NCBI GenBank assembly: GCA_963921825.1
Contig: OY997596.1
Span: 35,765,932-35,829,931, forward strand
Direction: 5' to 3'
DNA: 64,000 bases
Origin: Erodium maritimum
Taxonomy: Eukaryota > Streptophyta > Magnoliopsida > Geraniales > Geraniaceae
Shown: positions 11,459 to 23,090 of the stretch, in pieces
How positions within the stretch are numbered: the first letter of the stretch is position 1
Layout: the number at the start of each line of letters is the position of its first letter
Position numbers and translations under genes: made by a program
The notes under the pieces: model-generated
Seen by the model: only the letters and a program-made list of their open reading frames with translations
What the model was told of the DNA's origin: nothing
Databases searched by the model: none

Positions 11459-12560
11459 TGAACGAGCGCACTGCAAGCAAAACGGCTGGTACTAGGTAGC
11501 AGCAGGGAGCTGATTCAGTCCAGACAGACATTTATGTACCTTCTGTTTGTTATGCTCTATGTGAATGTGATTCTTCATCTGTAAGTAACATTTAGCAATA
11601 GGCAAATTATTTGCATGCTGGATACATTATTGGTGTGGCTGACTCTTGATATATGGAAACATATACTACATATAGATTCATGATGTGTCTTTTATGAGCT
11701 TATTGCTTCCCTAAAGAATCATGTTCTCCCGAACAGGTGGTGTCAAAAATTTATTGTTTAGATTAAGCGGAAATTTATTGTTTAGATTAAGCGGACTGGA
11801 TGATCTCTCAGTATGTGTATTTGCCCCATAACAACAAAGGCAATTAGGTGAATTACCTTCATTTGGAGTATGTTTTGGTCTTTACCCTTCATTTAAGTGA
11901 ATGACAATTTTAGATTTTATCCCCCCCTGCATCAGAATTTCAAAATTCAAATTAGATTTTATTTCCTCTTTCAGTCAAATTTCAAACTCAAACAATTCTT
12001 CTCGTCTTGTTATGTAGTCGATTCGTTAAGTATAAAACTTCTTCCACTCAATTAATATAAGGGGGGTAATTTCAGATCCCTAAATTCTGAATAAGTCCAA
12101 ACTGGATTTTTAATCTTAAGGCTGGGATAAATTCCCCAACCTAGGAAAATCCTTATACTCGGATAATTTTTCCTCGGGTTGGGATTTTATCCCCAATATT
12201 GAGAAAATTTTAAGGAAAAATTATCTCAATAGTGAAAATAAAACCCAAGATTGGGTTTTGTTGGAATTTAGCGATTTTTCGGTTTTGTTTTTCATTTTAA
12301 GAGAGAAACGAAGGATAAAATCGAAAAACCACTCACACTAAAATTTTTGAGTGATTTTTCGATTATACTCTTCATTTAAGGAGATAAATGAAAGGTAAAA
12401 TAGGAAAATCACTTAAAGAAATAAATGAAGAGTAAAATTGGAAGTTCAATTAAAAAATAAGGGTTAGAGACCACAATTTTATTTTGATTGAGGTTATGTA
12501 ACAAAACATACTTTATCATACTGTCATTTTCTTAATTGCCTCAGTAATAAGATGGCTATT
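11459..12560. other. Intergenic region with inverted-repeat debris
   Basis: No gene is seen. A short stem-loop at about 12123-12193 pairs GGGATAAATTCCCCAACC with GGTTGGGATTTTATCCC. GTATGTTTTG near 11868 recurs inverted as CAAAACATAC near 12502, and blocks containing TTCATTT and AAATGAA between them may be the arms of a decayed foldback element. I could not define a target duplication. Confidence 0.35.
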
Positions 12561-12564
12561 TATC

Positions 12565-13129
12565 AGGGGTGGGAAAAAAACGAAACTGCTAAAACCAACC
12601 ACCACCTATCGGAAACTGTACCGGGGAACCCGAAATTGGGATCACCGACTGCATTTTCGGTGGAGAGACGACCGAACCAAAAGGTTAACGGTTGGTTGTT
12701 GGTTCTTGAAACGTCAAACCATCGGTTAACCAAGCAAACCGATATTGTTCATCATATATATGTGGCTTCATAATAGCCACTGATCTGATATAGATGAATG
12801 AACCATGAGCACTCTTATGTGTCACACGGATTGCCAATATAGAACACGATGACTTATATGTATTTTTTCTTTTGTTTTGGAGAATGTAGTAATATGTTTC
12901 GGCTTGAAATAAAATTTAGTGTATGGTTATTGGTATCCTAATTTTTACTTACATGTAGTAAAGTGGTTGGTTGGTTAAACCACTAACCAACCGGCCAGTG
13001 AACTGGTTGGTTTCATTGTGAAGAATTGGTTTTGGGGTTAGGATTGGTTCCAAGATATGTCATACCGGTAATATCGGGTTGGGTTCGTGAAGAGGTCCAT
13101 TGGGTGGTTAACCACCCGATATCCACCCT
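12565..13129. mobile_element. hAT-like MITE, 565 bp
   Basis: The left end AGGGGTGGG and right end ATCCACCCT are short imperfect inverted repeats of the hAT type. Flanking 8-mers TATTTATC (12557-12564) and TATTTCTC (13130-13137) agree at seven of eight positions, which fits the hAT 8-bp target duplication. The interior is full of AACCAACC and GGTTGGTT motifs in both orientations, giving extensive self-pairing. No transposase is encoded. Confidence 0.6.
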
Positions 13130-13137
13130 TATTTCTC

Positions 13138-13619
13138 ATGGTGGAATTTACAAAATCATAAATTTATTTCAACATAATCTCTCTTTTCTTTGTTTGTTTT
13201 ATATCTTTTCACTAAACTTAACCCATGAAAATATCCTTTTACGCTTCACTAAAAACACTTCCCCACATCTGTTTTACTTCCCCCATCTTCTTCAACTTCT
13301 CTAACTTTGTTTAACACTTATTTTTCTTTCTTCCTTGCAAAACTGGCCCCAGACCATTTTTAAGCTTCGTCATCATCGTCACGCCTCCTTCGTGTCCTCT
13401 TTGCCCACGTCGCCTCCGTCTCGAGCTTGTCATGCAGCCACACACACACACCGTCGACCTTTTCTGATGTATGTATGTACGCTCATTCTGGTCGATTTCA
13501 ATGTAGAAACGTTGATAAGGGTTAGGTTTGGAGGTTTAAGTTGCATCATTGATGTCGATAGGTTGTTTTTTGATCATTATATAGTTACATGTCTGGATCG
13601 TCCAGTAGGGTTTGTTTTT
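13138..13619. other. Intergenic, no gene recognised
   Basis: AT-rich sequence passes into a C-rich stretch near 13370-13460 with a short CACACACA run. The open frame at 13335-13688 on the plus strand shows no recognisable domain. Confidence 0.4.
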
Positions 13620-13930
13620 ATCGAGGACCGAACATTCATAGGGGAGGTTGTTCAACCAAAAAGTCTCGATAGAGACCTTCATAGGTAGGTCATTCGACCA
13701 AAAATCTCGATCGAGATGAAGTTTTAGACGAACGAGACCTAAGTCTCGATAGAGACCTCCATAGGTAGGTCTTTTGACCAAAAAGCCTCGATATAGACCT
13801 TCATAACTAATTCGTTCGACCAAATTTTTCGATAGAGTCCTTTATAGGTAGGTCGTCCCACCAAAATGTCTTGATCGAGACCTTCATAGGTAGGTCGTTC
13901 CACCAAGAAATATCGATCGATTGAATTTGT
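13620..13930. repeat. Minisatellite of about 42 bp, six to seven diverged units
   Basis: The unit is approximately TCTCGATAGAGACCTTCATA followed by GGTAGGTCGTTCGACCAAAAAG. The block CATAGGTAGG or a variant starts near 13637, 13680, 13760, 13802, 13843 and 13885, so spacing is 41-43 bp, with one double interval. Each unit contains the palindrome-like TCTCGATNGAGA and GGTCGTTCGACC. Units differ by several substitutions, so the array is old. It makes spurious open frames on the minus strand. Confidence 0.8.
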
Positions 13931-14479
13931 TTCTTTGGAGATGTCTTTGTTAATCTTGATCGATATTAACATTTGGGCTTCTTCTGGTCATTCAACCAGA
14001 TTATGTCTCGATCGAAACAACTTTGTTTTATATATATACAACTTGGTTGTAACGTCGTTTGTTTCTTCTACCAGACAAGTCAATTGAAATAGCACAAACC
14101 AAGAGAATGAGTACAATTCTTAAGAAGATCCAACTCCAACTGAGAACGTCCAACTAGAACAACTAGAAGAAGTTGAAGAACATGATTTAGTTCAAATTGA
14201 GAACATCTAAGCACATCAAGTATAAAATAAATAGTTGATATTGAAGAACATGATGTCGTTGAAAGTCGGAACCCCAACCACCTCAAGTAGAACATGCAGA
14301 GGTTGAACAACATGATTGAGAGGAAGAAGAATCGGTTGAACAAAGTGATTCTATTCCAAGTGCTTCCACCCCACAAACCCCAACGCCATTTTCTCGGATG
14401 ACAACTATATTGACAAGGGAGGAACAATTATAATGTCAAGAGGCAATGAAGTGCAAATTCAAGATGTGGAAGGACATCA
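13931..14479. other. Intergenic, no gene recognised
   Basis: There are runs such as GAAGAACATGATNTAGTTCAA repeated in diverged form between 14170 and 14320, and an open frame with no recognisable domain. It may be the decayed 5' part of the DUF1985 relic that follows. Confidence 0.35.
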
Positions 14480-14842
14480 CAAAACTATTGGTTGACGACT
14501 CGATATCCTAAATCTTTTGTTAGAAGGCCCGTTTGGAAAGTTGTTTGACTTACCGTCAACATTTGATTACTCAAACAACATAACGATGTGGGCACTTATT
14601 GTTTGAGAAGCCTCTATCAGGTGAACGTCTGAAACAATTTTGTGGTGAACGGGACACTAATTAGATTCTTTATGAAGGAGGTTTCTCTTATCATTGGGTT
14701 GAATTGTTTGAAACCCGCGGATGATGAAAATATAAAACAACAAAAGCTAAAAGATCAATTCAATGACACATCTTTTAGCGAGAGACACTTCCCGATAAAA
14801 AAGGGAGCAGTGAAAGCAGCAGACGTGGAAGCAAAATTTTAA
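14480..14842 (+). pseudogene. Relic of a DUF1985 (transposon-borne) protein
   Basis: The open stretch 14642-14842 reads VVNGTLIRFFMKEVSLIIGL followed by NC. This matches the DUF1985 signature of the form (W/L)FVVNG.PIRF.L.EFALITGLNC. Upstream, translation gives GPFGKLFDLPSTFDYSNNI in other frames, interrupted by stops. In plants DUF1985 usually sits in Mutator-like elements carrying a Ulp1-type protease, but no protease is seen nearby. Multiple frameshifts and stops mark this as a dead fragment. Confidence 0.5.
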
Positions 14843-15239
14843 AAAAAAGATGTTGTACACGTTCGCCAAAAGAAAAATAAGAATGAAGTCGACTTGGAGA
14901 TTGTCAAAGTGCACAGATGTGGTTCTTCATTGCCGCTTGATCCAAAGTAATAAAACAACTCTCAGAAACGACAAGAAATAAATGGGGCTGGTTGAGGATC
15001 CTCCAACTAAATCTCATCAGAGTCAGGCGAGGATAAATATCGGGAAAGGTTTGGGATGATATTTTTTTTGGATTCGATGAGACTAGGATTTCATTTTCCA
15101 AACTCAAAAGGGGTCTATTACATCTTGTTATATCTTTGATATAAAAAAAAAAGCTCAGGGTTCGGAGAGATCGGAGAAAGATTCTCTATCCATAATCAAT
15201 GGGACGACTACATTTGATGAAACAGAGAGGAAAAGCGGT

Positions 15240-16090
15240 GAGATTATTTTATTTTATTTTGATAAGAAATGAGTTTATTTATAACTCTACAATTTAAGAT
15301 AAATTACAGAGAAATGTGATGCACTGAGACGGGGTCGACCTCGAAAACTATAAGAACGGAAAGTAGAAGAAAAACAAAGACATCAATCGTACAAAGGATA
15401 CTTGGCTCTCCAAGCCCAAAATTTGATTTTCTTCAGCTTACCTATATGGCCCAAATTGGGTCTTACTTGGTTCTCACGACTAGCCCATTGCGATAAAAGA
15501 GACGTCCACATGTGATGACCTTTTGTTCTTGTTACGCCCAGAAAGCTCGTTGGATATTGCAGCCACAATTCCCAGTCAACTTGACTTACCAAATCTCCCT
15601 TGACTCTCAGTAATCAAAAGGTGTATTGTTGAATTTTATGAATTACCACATCAATTGGCTCTAGATGGTCGAATTTTAGCAAAAATTATCTCTTCTTTGA
15701 ACTTTTTAAGCATGTGTAATACCTCCGAGGCTATTAGAATCTAGTTCCCTAGCTACCTTCCCGTTAAAAAACTCCACAATCGTCTAATGCATGCTTAACT
15801 TATAAATTAGTGAACTGCATTTTCAAAACGGCTCTCTGCATTTGTAACAAGAGTTTGAATGGTAAATTTGGAAGTCTAAATCGAGCTTGTTCTTGTTTCA
15901 AAAATCTGATAGCAAAATGGCTAACTGCGTGCTACTTGATGACATTCGGTTCCACCATTAAACCGTTTCCCCTAAGAATTTGTATTACCCTGATGCGAGA
16001 TGCCTTGAGGTTTTCCTCCCAATGGGAATAATTTGACACTTATCACCATCTCTAAACCATTGCACCCTAGCTTTTGACACCAAGTTCTGG
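15240..16090 (-). pseudogene. Decayed antisense LINE fragment (ORF2 C-terminal part and 3' end)
   Basis: Reading the minus strand from about 16080, KARVQWFRDGDK resembles the plant L1 ORF2 motif K.RV.WL.EGDRNTKFFH. Later pieces such as FFNGKVA are in changing frames. The left edge contains TTTTATTTTGATAAGAAATG, the reverse complement of a ...CTTATCAAAA 3' tail like that of the LINE ending at 44998. Many stops and indels mean it is an old relic. No target duplication was found. Confidence 0.4.
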
Positions 16091-16179
16091 CCAGAGTTTT
16101 GTCTTTCATTATGAGTTCAACTTTGAGCAATGATGTCTAAAATTGTATCCATTGTTTCTATTACATTTTTAAGAGATCC

Positions 16180-17291
16180 ACCTTAGTGTCTTTCCTTACA
16201 TAAAACATCCATGTTTCGAACTTGTAAATCTTTCCTCGGGTATTTCAATTTGTATCGCAGAACGTAACATACCAACCCTGAGCATTCAAAATGTAATTCT
16301 AATAAGGTGACACAACAAGATGTCAACCAATAAGTTATTGCATATGGTCTCACATCTAAATTCATGAAACAAAATAAAAACAAAAGGAACACAATCATTC
16401 ACATACGAAGACACACAATTGGTTACCCAGTTCGGTGCAACATCACCTACGTCTGGGGGCACTATTCTAGTGGAATGGTTTTCACTATAGGGTAATAATA
16501 AAAATACAAGTTTCTCAGATCATCCAGATCAAAACTATGCTATCATTACAGAGCGACAAATCTATCTCAGGGTCCCCCTGAATCCGAAATCCTCAGTCGA
16601 TCCCACTTTACAAGTCATTCAGTCTTGGATTGTCCTCGGTCTTCAATGAAGGATTGTGATACTTCAATCAAGAGAACTCAGCTCCATTACGTGTTCAATT
16701 ATGAGACAAAGTATGAGCACAACAACATTCACTTTATTTCAATTCATTCAGTTTCTCAACACGCTAATCCAACACACTTGAGAACACTGAACTCATAAAC
16801 ACAAGCACAATGCACATAGTAGTCTCTTTACACAACAATGATCGACAAATAATCAATATAGCGATCAACTTGTGCTCTGTGTATTCACTGGACTTATAAA
16901 GCTTCACCTGCGCCTCCTAGGGTTTTGATACTTTATAGTCACCGTTACGCTGAACTCTACTTTCCTCGTTCAGCAAAACTTCCCAAAAATAATCTCTAAG
17001 GATCTTTGTAAATATCTTCTAGTTTTGGAAAGTACACGATCTTGTTATGTAAAACAAATAGAACTCGTTAATAAGTATCTATAAGAATAGAAAAAATATC
17101 TTCAGCATCAGATAAGAACAAACGCGCACTAGATATACACGATAAAGCACACGCGCGTGTACTATCATGCTATGTCAAGTGGATAACATCTCCACTGACA
17201 TCTTTTCTCCGGTTGCACATAAATGATATTAGATGACATCTTGGTTAACATCTTGCTTGACTCAAATATGGACAATACAGATGTAGCAACA
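16180..17291 (-). repeat. 3' LTR of the Ty1/copia element (left border approximate)
   Basis: In the element's own direction (minus) the LTR starts TGTTGCTACATCTG at 17291. It follows a polypurine tract AAAGGGGTAGA at about 17293-17303. The far end is not resolved; it lies past the block at 16420-16455 that reads CCGAACTGGGTAACCAATTG on the minus strand, a sequence seen in plant copia LTRs. It sits next to the pol remnants to the right. Confidence 0.5.
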
Positions 17292-18900
17292 ATCTACCCC
17301 TTTGGCTATTTTTGAGGCAAGCATTATATGACCTTCATTTCAACATTGGGGCGACAACTTTCTTAGCATGCTTTCATATGACCAATGATATCTCCTCCTC
17401 ATCATCATAGCATGCACCACAAAACCATGGTTATATAATAGTAATGTAACATAAGACATGGACATATATCTTTCTCCCCTTGTTTGCCACAAGTAATTGC
17501 TAATGGTGAATAAGCAATTAATTGGACAAGCTTACATTGAATGAACCATAAGCAATTTATTGGACAAGCTTACATTGAATGAACATAGTGAAAAATACAA
17601 GGGGAAGAGTTTCTTCTCAGTCTTTTCAATAGTATCCTAGATTTCTTGGTGAGAGATGAGTGGAAGAAGTCATTTCAGGTATGTTGGTGTATCATCCTTG
17701 CTGATATGTTTTAGCTTAGCCTGGGGCAGATTTGGACATAGAAATGTCCTTGAGTTTTTAATAAGCAGATCCAGAAGTGATTGACTAGCTTTAGGACTGA
17801 CATGCATTACAACATCTTTGAGAGTCCCTTGATGCAGAGTTGGAGGTACCTACCTTCTCAAACGATGTGTACACACAAATTATCAGAGAATTTGAAATAT
17901 TAACTAAATTCAATTCACATACCTTCCTTGATCGATTCAATCACCTTATTGCTCAATGGTGCACAGTCCCAGCACGGACGTAGCTTTTCAAATATTGCAA
18001 CATCTAGAGCCTTTGTGAAGATGTCTGTTAACCGTCTCTCGGTTGGAAGATAATCAAGTTGTATTATCTTGTTCTCCACTAGCTGTTAGATGAAATGATG
18101 TGTGATATCTAAGTGCTTTGTTTTACTATGTTTGACCGGATTCTTGGAGATGTTTATAGCACTACCATTTTCACAATATAATGTCATGATAACTTGACTG
18201 ACACAATATTCAGATAGCATTTGCTTCATCCAGAGCAGCTGAGTGTAGCTACTTCCAACAACTATATATTCCGATTCAGCTGTGGACAGGGCATTACAAT
18301 TTTGCTTCTTGCTAAACCTAGAGATCAAGTTATTTCCAAGATAAAAACACCCCCCTGATGTGCATCGTCTATCAGTAGCACTTCCAGCCCAGTCAGCACC
18401 ACAATACCCAATCAGTGTAGATGATGTATCAAAAGTGTACATGAGACCAAGATTAGCGATGCCGGCTACATACCTAATGATTTTTTTAGCCTAAAGAAGA
18501 TGGCTGGACTTTGGATTGGCTTGATGTCTAGCACATACTCCCACTACATATGAGATGTTTGGTCGGTTGGCAATAAAGATACAATAGACTTCCAATGATG
18601 CTTCTATACTGACTTTGATCCAAAATTTTCCTTGTTCATCATTTGTGATTTTAACGTGAGTTACAACAGGAGATCTTGTCCAAATCTTTTGACAAGATTC
18701 TTGGCATACTTGCTTTGAGAGATAAAGATGTCATTTCCATTAGCTTTATCTAAAAGCCAAGGAAGTAGCTCAATTCTCCCAACATGCTCATTTCAAACTC
18801 TATATTCATTTGTTTGATGAAACGTTGGACCATTCTGTCTGACATTCCACCAAATACAATGCCGTCGACATATATTTTGGGTAATCATAATATTTTCCCC

Positions 18901-20572
18901 ATTATCGGGACCCTCTTACGCCTCAGTGCTCAATGTTGCTACTGCCCGTACAGATTCTACCAGTTTGGGAGAGAAATCCACATCACCTAGACGACTGGTT
19001 GGGGGTTACTCAGCTTTTGTTTCCAATATCCCTTCTACCTTTTCTATGGATCAACTTAAGGCACTCTTTTCCAGTTTTGGTCCTATTTCTTCCGTTAATG
19101 TTGGACTGAATCTCATTTCTAAAAGTTCACGATTTGCTTTTGTGTATTTCACGCAATATGAAGATCTGAACCGTGTCGTCATTGCCTTGAATGACACTCA
19201 GATTGGAAAACACAAAATTCGGGTTGAACTTGGGAAGAAGCTTGTTGGATCTATTCGGCGGGTTTTGACTCCTACATCTTCTAAGGTGGTGGCAACCGAA
19301 GTTGATCGGGTATAAGTTTCTGTTTTGGGGGCTACTTCTCTACTCAAAGAGCCCGTCTCTTGCCATATCCTCCTGAGGGACTCTCCTCCCTCTCAACCTT
19401 GTACTCTTTTAATAAGTTTGAGGTTTGAGAGATTGCCTCCTTTTAGTATGATTGGTATTCCCCGATCTTCTACTTCGGCTCGCACCATCATTGATGGTCT
19501 TTGTTTGGCTAGGATCATGGGAGTGGACCTCCTTGATTTGGGATCGCAGGCTTTCCTCTTGTCTAGTGAAGATCAGGACGTTTGCTCGGCCCTATCGGTC
19601 GACGAGTAGAAGGCTTTACGCCCCTGGTTTTTCTCCTTTTTTGATTACGTGCAACAGGTTCTTTTTAGAGGTCGGCTACTCTGGGTTGACATTCTTGGGC
19701 TCCCTATTGTGTGTTGGAACCAGAAATCGATTTCAGAGATAGCTCGGAAGTTTGGTATGTTGCTTGCAGTTCATCCCTGCTCCTTGGATCCTTCCAATTC
19801 GTCCAGAGCCTTGGCCCTTATCCACTTAAAGAACATGTCGGCTGGCATAAAGGTGATCACCACTCGGGGTCCTGACTTCTCTTCGGAGGTTCTTCTCGAG
19901 CCGACTCACGTGGAAACCATTCCGCACCTCCCTCATCAGGAGTTGTTAATGATGCAAACCTTGGTTCTCTCCCCTCAAGTGAGTCCTTCCTCCTTCCAGC
20001 TTCCTGTCTCCACCGTTGACTGTTCGTCACCCCCGGTCGAGTAACTTGACCCGCAGGCTGTTAGTGTTTCTGGTTCTTCAAGAAGAAAGTCAGATAAGTG
20101 GGCGAATATGGCCTCTAACGATGTTGCGTCTGACTCGGCTTCTGTTGTAGAACTGTATGATGGGTTGGATCAAGCGCTTGTCCCTCCACCTGATCGGTCC
20201 CCTCCGCCACTTTGGTGTTGACATTGGTGATGTTGTCTCTCCTTCGGCTGCTTTTTCTAGGTTCACCTCTTTGTTGATCAATGGGCGCACTGGGTAAAGC
20301 ATTACTCACACGGTGGCAAGGTTTACAGAGAGTTTAGGGGTGCGCTACCGAGGTTTGGATGAAGAAAGTTTCAAGAAGGTCGAAGCGGTTCTGAGCCCTC
20401 ACTATAGTAGCGAAACTCCTGGCCCTATCGGAGTCACTTGATCGTGATTCCTTTGTTTCGTTATTTTTTGCTCTTTGCTTTCTACCCTAATATTTTCATG
20501 TAGGGTTTTTACTTCTTGTACTTGTTTTTTTATTAATGCATTTATTTCTCTCTGATAAAAAAATAAAAAATA
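18901..20572 (+). mobile_element. Non-autonomous RRM-type LINE inserted in the copia pol
   Basis: The 14-mer ATAATATTTTCCCC flanks the insert (18887-18900 and 20573-20586) as a perfect target duplication. The right end carries an A-rich tail (AAAAAAATAAAAAATA), so the LINE is on the plus strand. The 1.67-kb body holds a broken ORF1 and then a 3' UTR; no endonuclease or reverse transcriptase is present. Joining the flanks restores the copia sequence between reverse transcriptase and RNase H. Confidence 0.85.
18926..20044 (+). pseudogene. LINE ORF1 with RRM domain, frameshifted
   Basis: The first piece (18926-19315) contains a clear RNA recognition motif: AFVSNIPSTFSMDQLKALFS (RNP2 region), then SRFAFVYFTQYEDLNRV (RNP1-like), then IRVELG. 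A frameshift near 19316 is followed by pieces at 19325-19609 and 19649-20044. The latter contains RGRLLWVDILGLPIVCWNQK, resembling the DUF4283-type segment (WV.I.G.P...W) that follows the RRM in plant LINE ORF1 proteins. RRM-bearing ORF1 is known from the BNR subclade of plant L1 elements. It would bind the LINE RNA; this copy is dead. Confidence 0.7.
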
Positions 20573-22112
20573 ATAATATTTTCCCCTTCTTTCTTTATGA
20601 ACAGAGTTATGTCCACTCCCCATCAACCATATCCATTCTTCTCTAGATATTGAGTTAGTCTTTCATACTACGCTCTTGGAGTTGTTTTTGAGTCCGTACA
20701 GAGATTTACGAAGTTTAAAAACATTTTGAGGCATGAAAGGATCAATAAACCCTTTAGGTTTAGCTACATACACCTCCTCATTCAGATATCCATTTAGAAA
20801 AGCACTTTTAACGTCAATCTGATACAGTTTGAAGTGCAAAAGACAAGCAATTCCCAGAAGCAACTTGATTGATTCAAGTCTGGCTACCGGAGCGAAGGTT
20901 TCGTCGAAGTCTACTCCTTTTATCTGAGTGTATCCCTGAGCCACAAGACGAGCCTTATTTCTGACCATATCTTCATGTTCATGTGTCTTGTTCTTGAAAA
21001 TCCACCTTGTCCCAATCACACTGACATTTTTAGGTTTAGGAACTAATTCCCACACAATATTTCTTTCGAACTGAATAAGTTCTTCTTGTATAAGTCTAAT
21101 CTAGTACTCATCATTTATCGTCGCTTTAACATTCATAGGCCCTATTTTTTGGTACAAAACATATTGTACCTATCATGTTTCTATTGCTGATGGAGGCCTC
21201 CGAACGAGTTCGTACTCCATCCTCAAGATTACCAATGATGTCTTGAGTTGAATGATCGTTTTTCACATTCCTGAAAAGGTTTACAGGTTTAGAGAAACTG
21301 GTTCCTCAACATCCTCAGAGATGTCAGTTTCAAAGTTGACATCTGGAGTGTCATCTTGGTTGACATTTGTATTGGGAACATTTGTCATGACATTTGTGTT
21401 TTGAACACCTTATGAAGCATTTTAATTTTTGTTTGAGCCTGAGATTTCGACTTCTTCATCATCTGCACGTTTGTGAAACTCCTGAGCATCATTTACCATC
21501 ACATTTATAGACTCCATCATTGATTGAGTTCTCTTATTAAAGACACGAAATGCTCTATTGTTTCTGGACTATCCCATGAAGATTCCTTCATCTCTTTTAG
21601 GATCGAACTTCTTACGGGGATCTCTATCATCCAAGATAAAACACACAGAACCAAAGATGTGAAAGTACTTGACATTTGGCTTTCTCCCCCTTCATATCTC
21701 ATAGAGAGTTGGGGTAGTGCCAAGACGAAGACTTACTCGGTTATGAATATGACAAGCTGTGTTCAGTGCTTATGCCCAAAAACGCATAGGAATACTGTTG
21801 GCATGTAACATTACTATGGCCATCTCTTGTAGAGTTTGATTCTTCCACTCCACAATTCCATTCCGTTGAGGAGTGATCGGTGTAGAGAAATCATGAGAGA
21901 TCCCTTCTTGATCACATAATTCAACAAAGTTGGAAATTATAAGTTCCTTCCTTTGATCGCTTTGAACTCGTATTATCTTGCTAATTTTATCCATTTATTC
22001 TCGTTGAATCTTGTTGCAGTGAGCCTTGAATACTGAGAAAGTGTCTGATTTCTCGAGAATAAAATCTACCCATATGTACCTTGAGAAGTCATCAACACAC
22101 ACCATAACACCC

Positions 22113-22575
22113 GAAGAATGCCTCTAGCTCCCATGCCTAATGAGTCCGTCCGGACGCCTAGGCAACCGACGAGCGGTTCCCCAATCCGTCAACCAGTTTC
22201 CCGTGTGATGTTGTCCCATGGGAGGTTCGATATCCACGCCCACATTTGAACGCTGGAGAACGAAAGTGTGACCATGCTAATTCTCGGTTTGAGGTCCTTG
22301 AGGATGAGTGGGATGATCTTGTAAGACAAAGGTTCGTTCCGTCGTATACGGTCCTCCTTCCTTTGGAATGTGCAGTAAAAACCCGAGATTCCCCAACATA
22401 GATCCCGAATAACCAGCCCCGGGTGGTGCCAGACTTTGTTCATGATCGCTTCCACCATTTTTTTTATCATGGTGATGTGTAGTAGATGCCAAGACGAATT
22501 ATGTGTTGAAGCGGATAGCTTTAATCTCGGGATGCTCCAGAATAGTGATGTTGAGTTCATCCTCCTCCATTTAAA
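22113..22575 (-). pseudogene. DUF4283-like LINE/Gag fragment
   Basis: On the minus strand the open stretch 22560-22189 contains GFYCTFQRKEDRIRRNEPLS, then KIIPLILKDLKP and VQMWAWISNLPWDNITRETG. This follows the pattern of plant DUF4283 proteins (F.F....D...VL...PW.F....L.L, then W.WI.NLP...). It abuts the truncated copia integrase at about 22112. There is no zinc knuckle and no neighbouring reverse transcriptase, so it is a fragment. Confidence 0.5.
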
Positions 22576-23090
22576 GCATGTTAAAATTATCTTGAAGAGA
22601 TAAGAATGCCTTCATGGATGATTGGTCCAAAATAAATGTATCGAGGTAGGTTCCCTGAGTGTGACTGGTATCTTCGACAGGTGGTAATTTCTCTCGCTTA
22701 TATGTGAGACACTCGCTATTGCATCATGAAAATCTCTTAGAGCATATACATCAAGGGGAGCAGGGAGCAGATTCATGTGCTGACTAGGATGGATTGTGCT
22801 CTTGCCCCCTAAAACTGAGAGTGTTCCACATCAAGGGGAGCAAGTATGGGGATCAAGGTTTGCAGAAGGGCTAACTGGATAATTAATTATATTTTTGCTG
22901 AATTTATTAAATTCATATTTAAAACAATAACTACTAAACAAAATTGAAACAAAATACATAAAATTGAGTAATAGATAAACAAATTAACTAAAATGCAAAA
23001 CTAATTAATAAACTTGAAATTTCATTACTCTCTAAATATTACAATGCTTTAAATACATCAAATATATTGAAGGATCATCTTAATCATCCG

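Larger units (their letters stand above)
17292..22112 (-). pseudogene. pol: Ty1/copia polyprotein remnant, interrupted by a LINE
   Basis: On the minus strand the domains run integrase, reverse transcriptase, RNase H, the copia order. Integrase (22112 to about 21500) shows VDDFSRYIWVDFI, then FVELCDQEGISHDFSTPITPQRNG and NQTLQEMAIVMLH; an in-frame stop follows KIQRE and frameshifts come later. Reverse transcriptase (21055 to about 20640) shows WELVPKPKNVSVIGTRWIFK, then ARLVAQGYTQ.KGVDFDETF and DVKSAFLNGYL. A LINE (18901-20572) then interrupts it. The catalytic YVDD region is not seen as an open frame. RNase H (18442-18086) shows GYCGADWAGSATDRRCTSGG, then STAESEYI and TKHLDITHHFI. The gag and 5' LTR are missing; at about 22112 the sequence switches to an unrelated DUF4283 fragment. 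Confidence 0.85.

Noticed and set aside
13536..13972. Minus-strand open frames with repeated GLYRD and RPTYEGL motifs
   Set aside because: They are translations of the 42-bp minisatellite, with no start context or domain.
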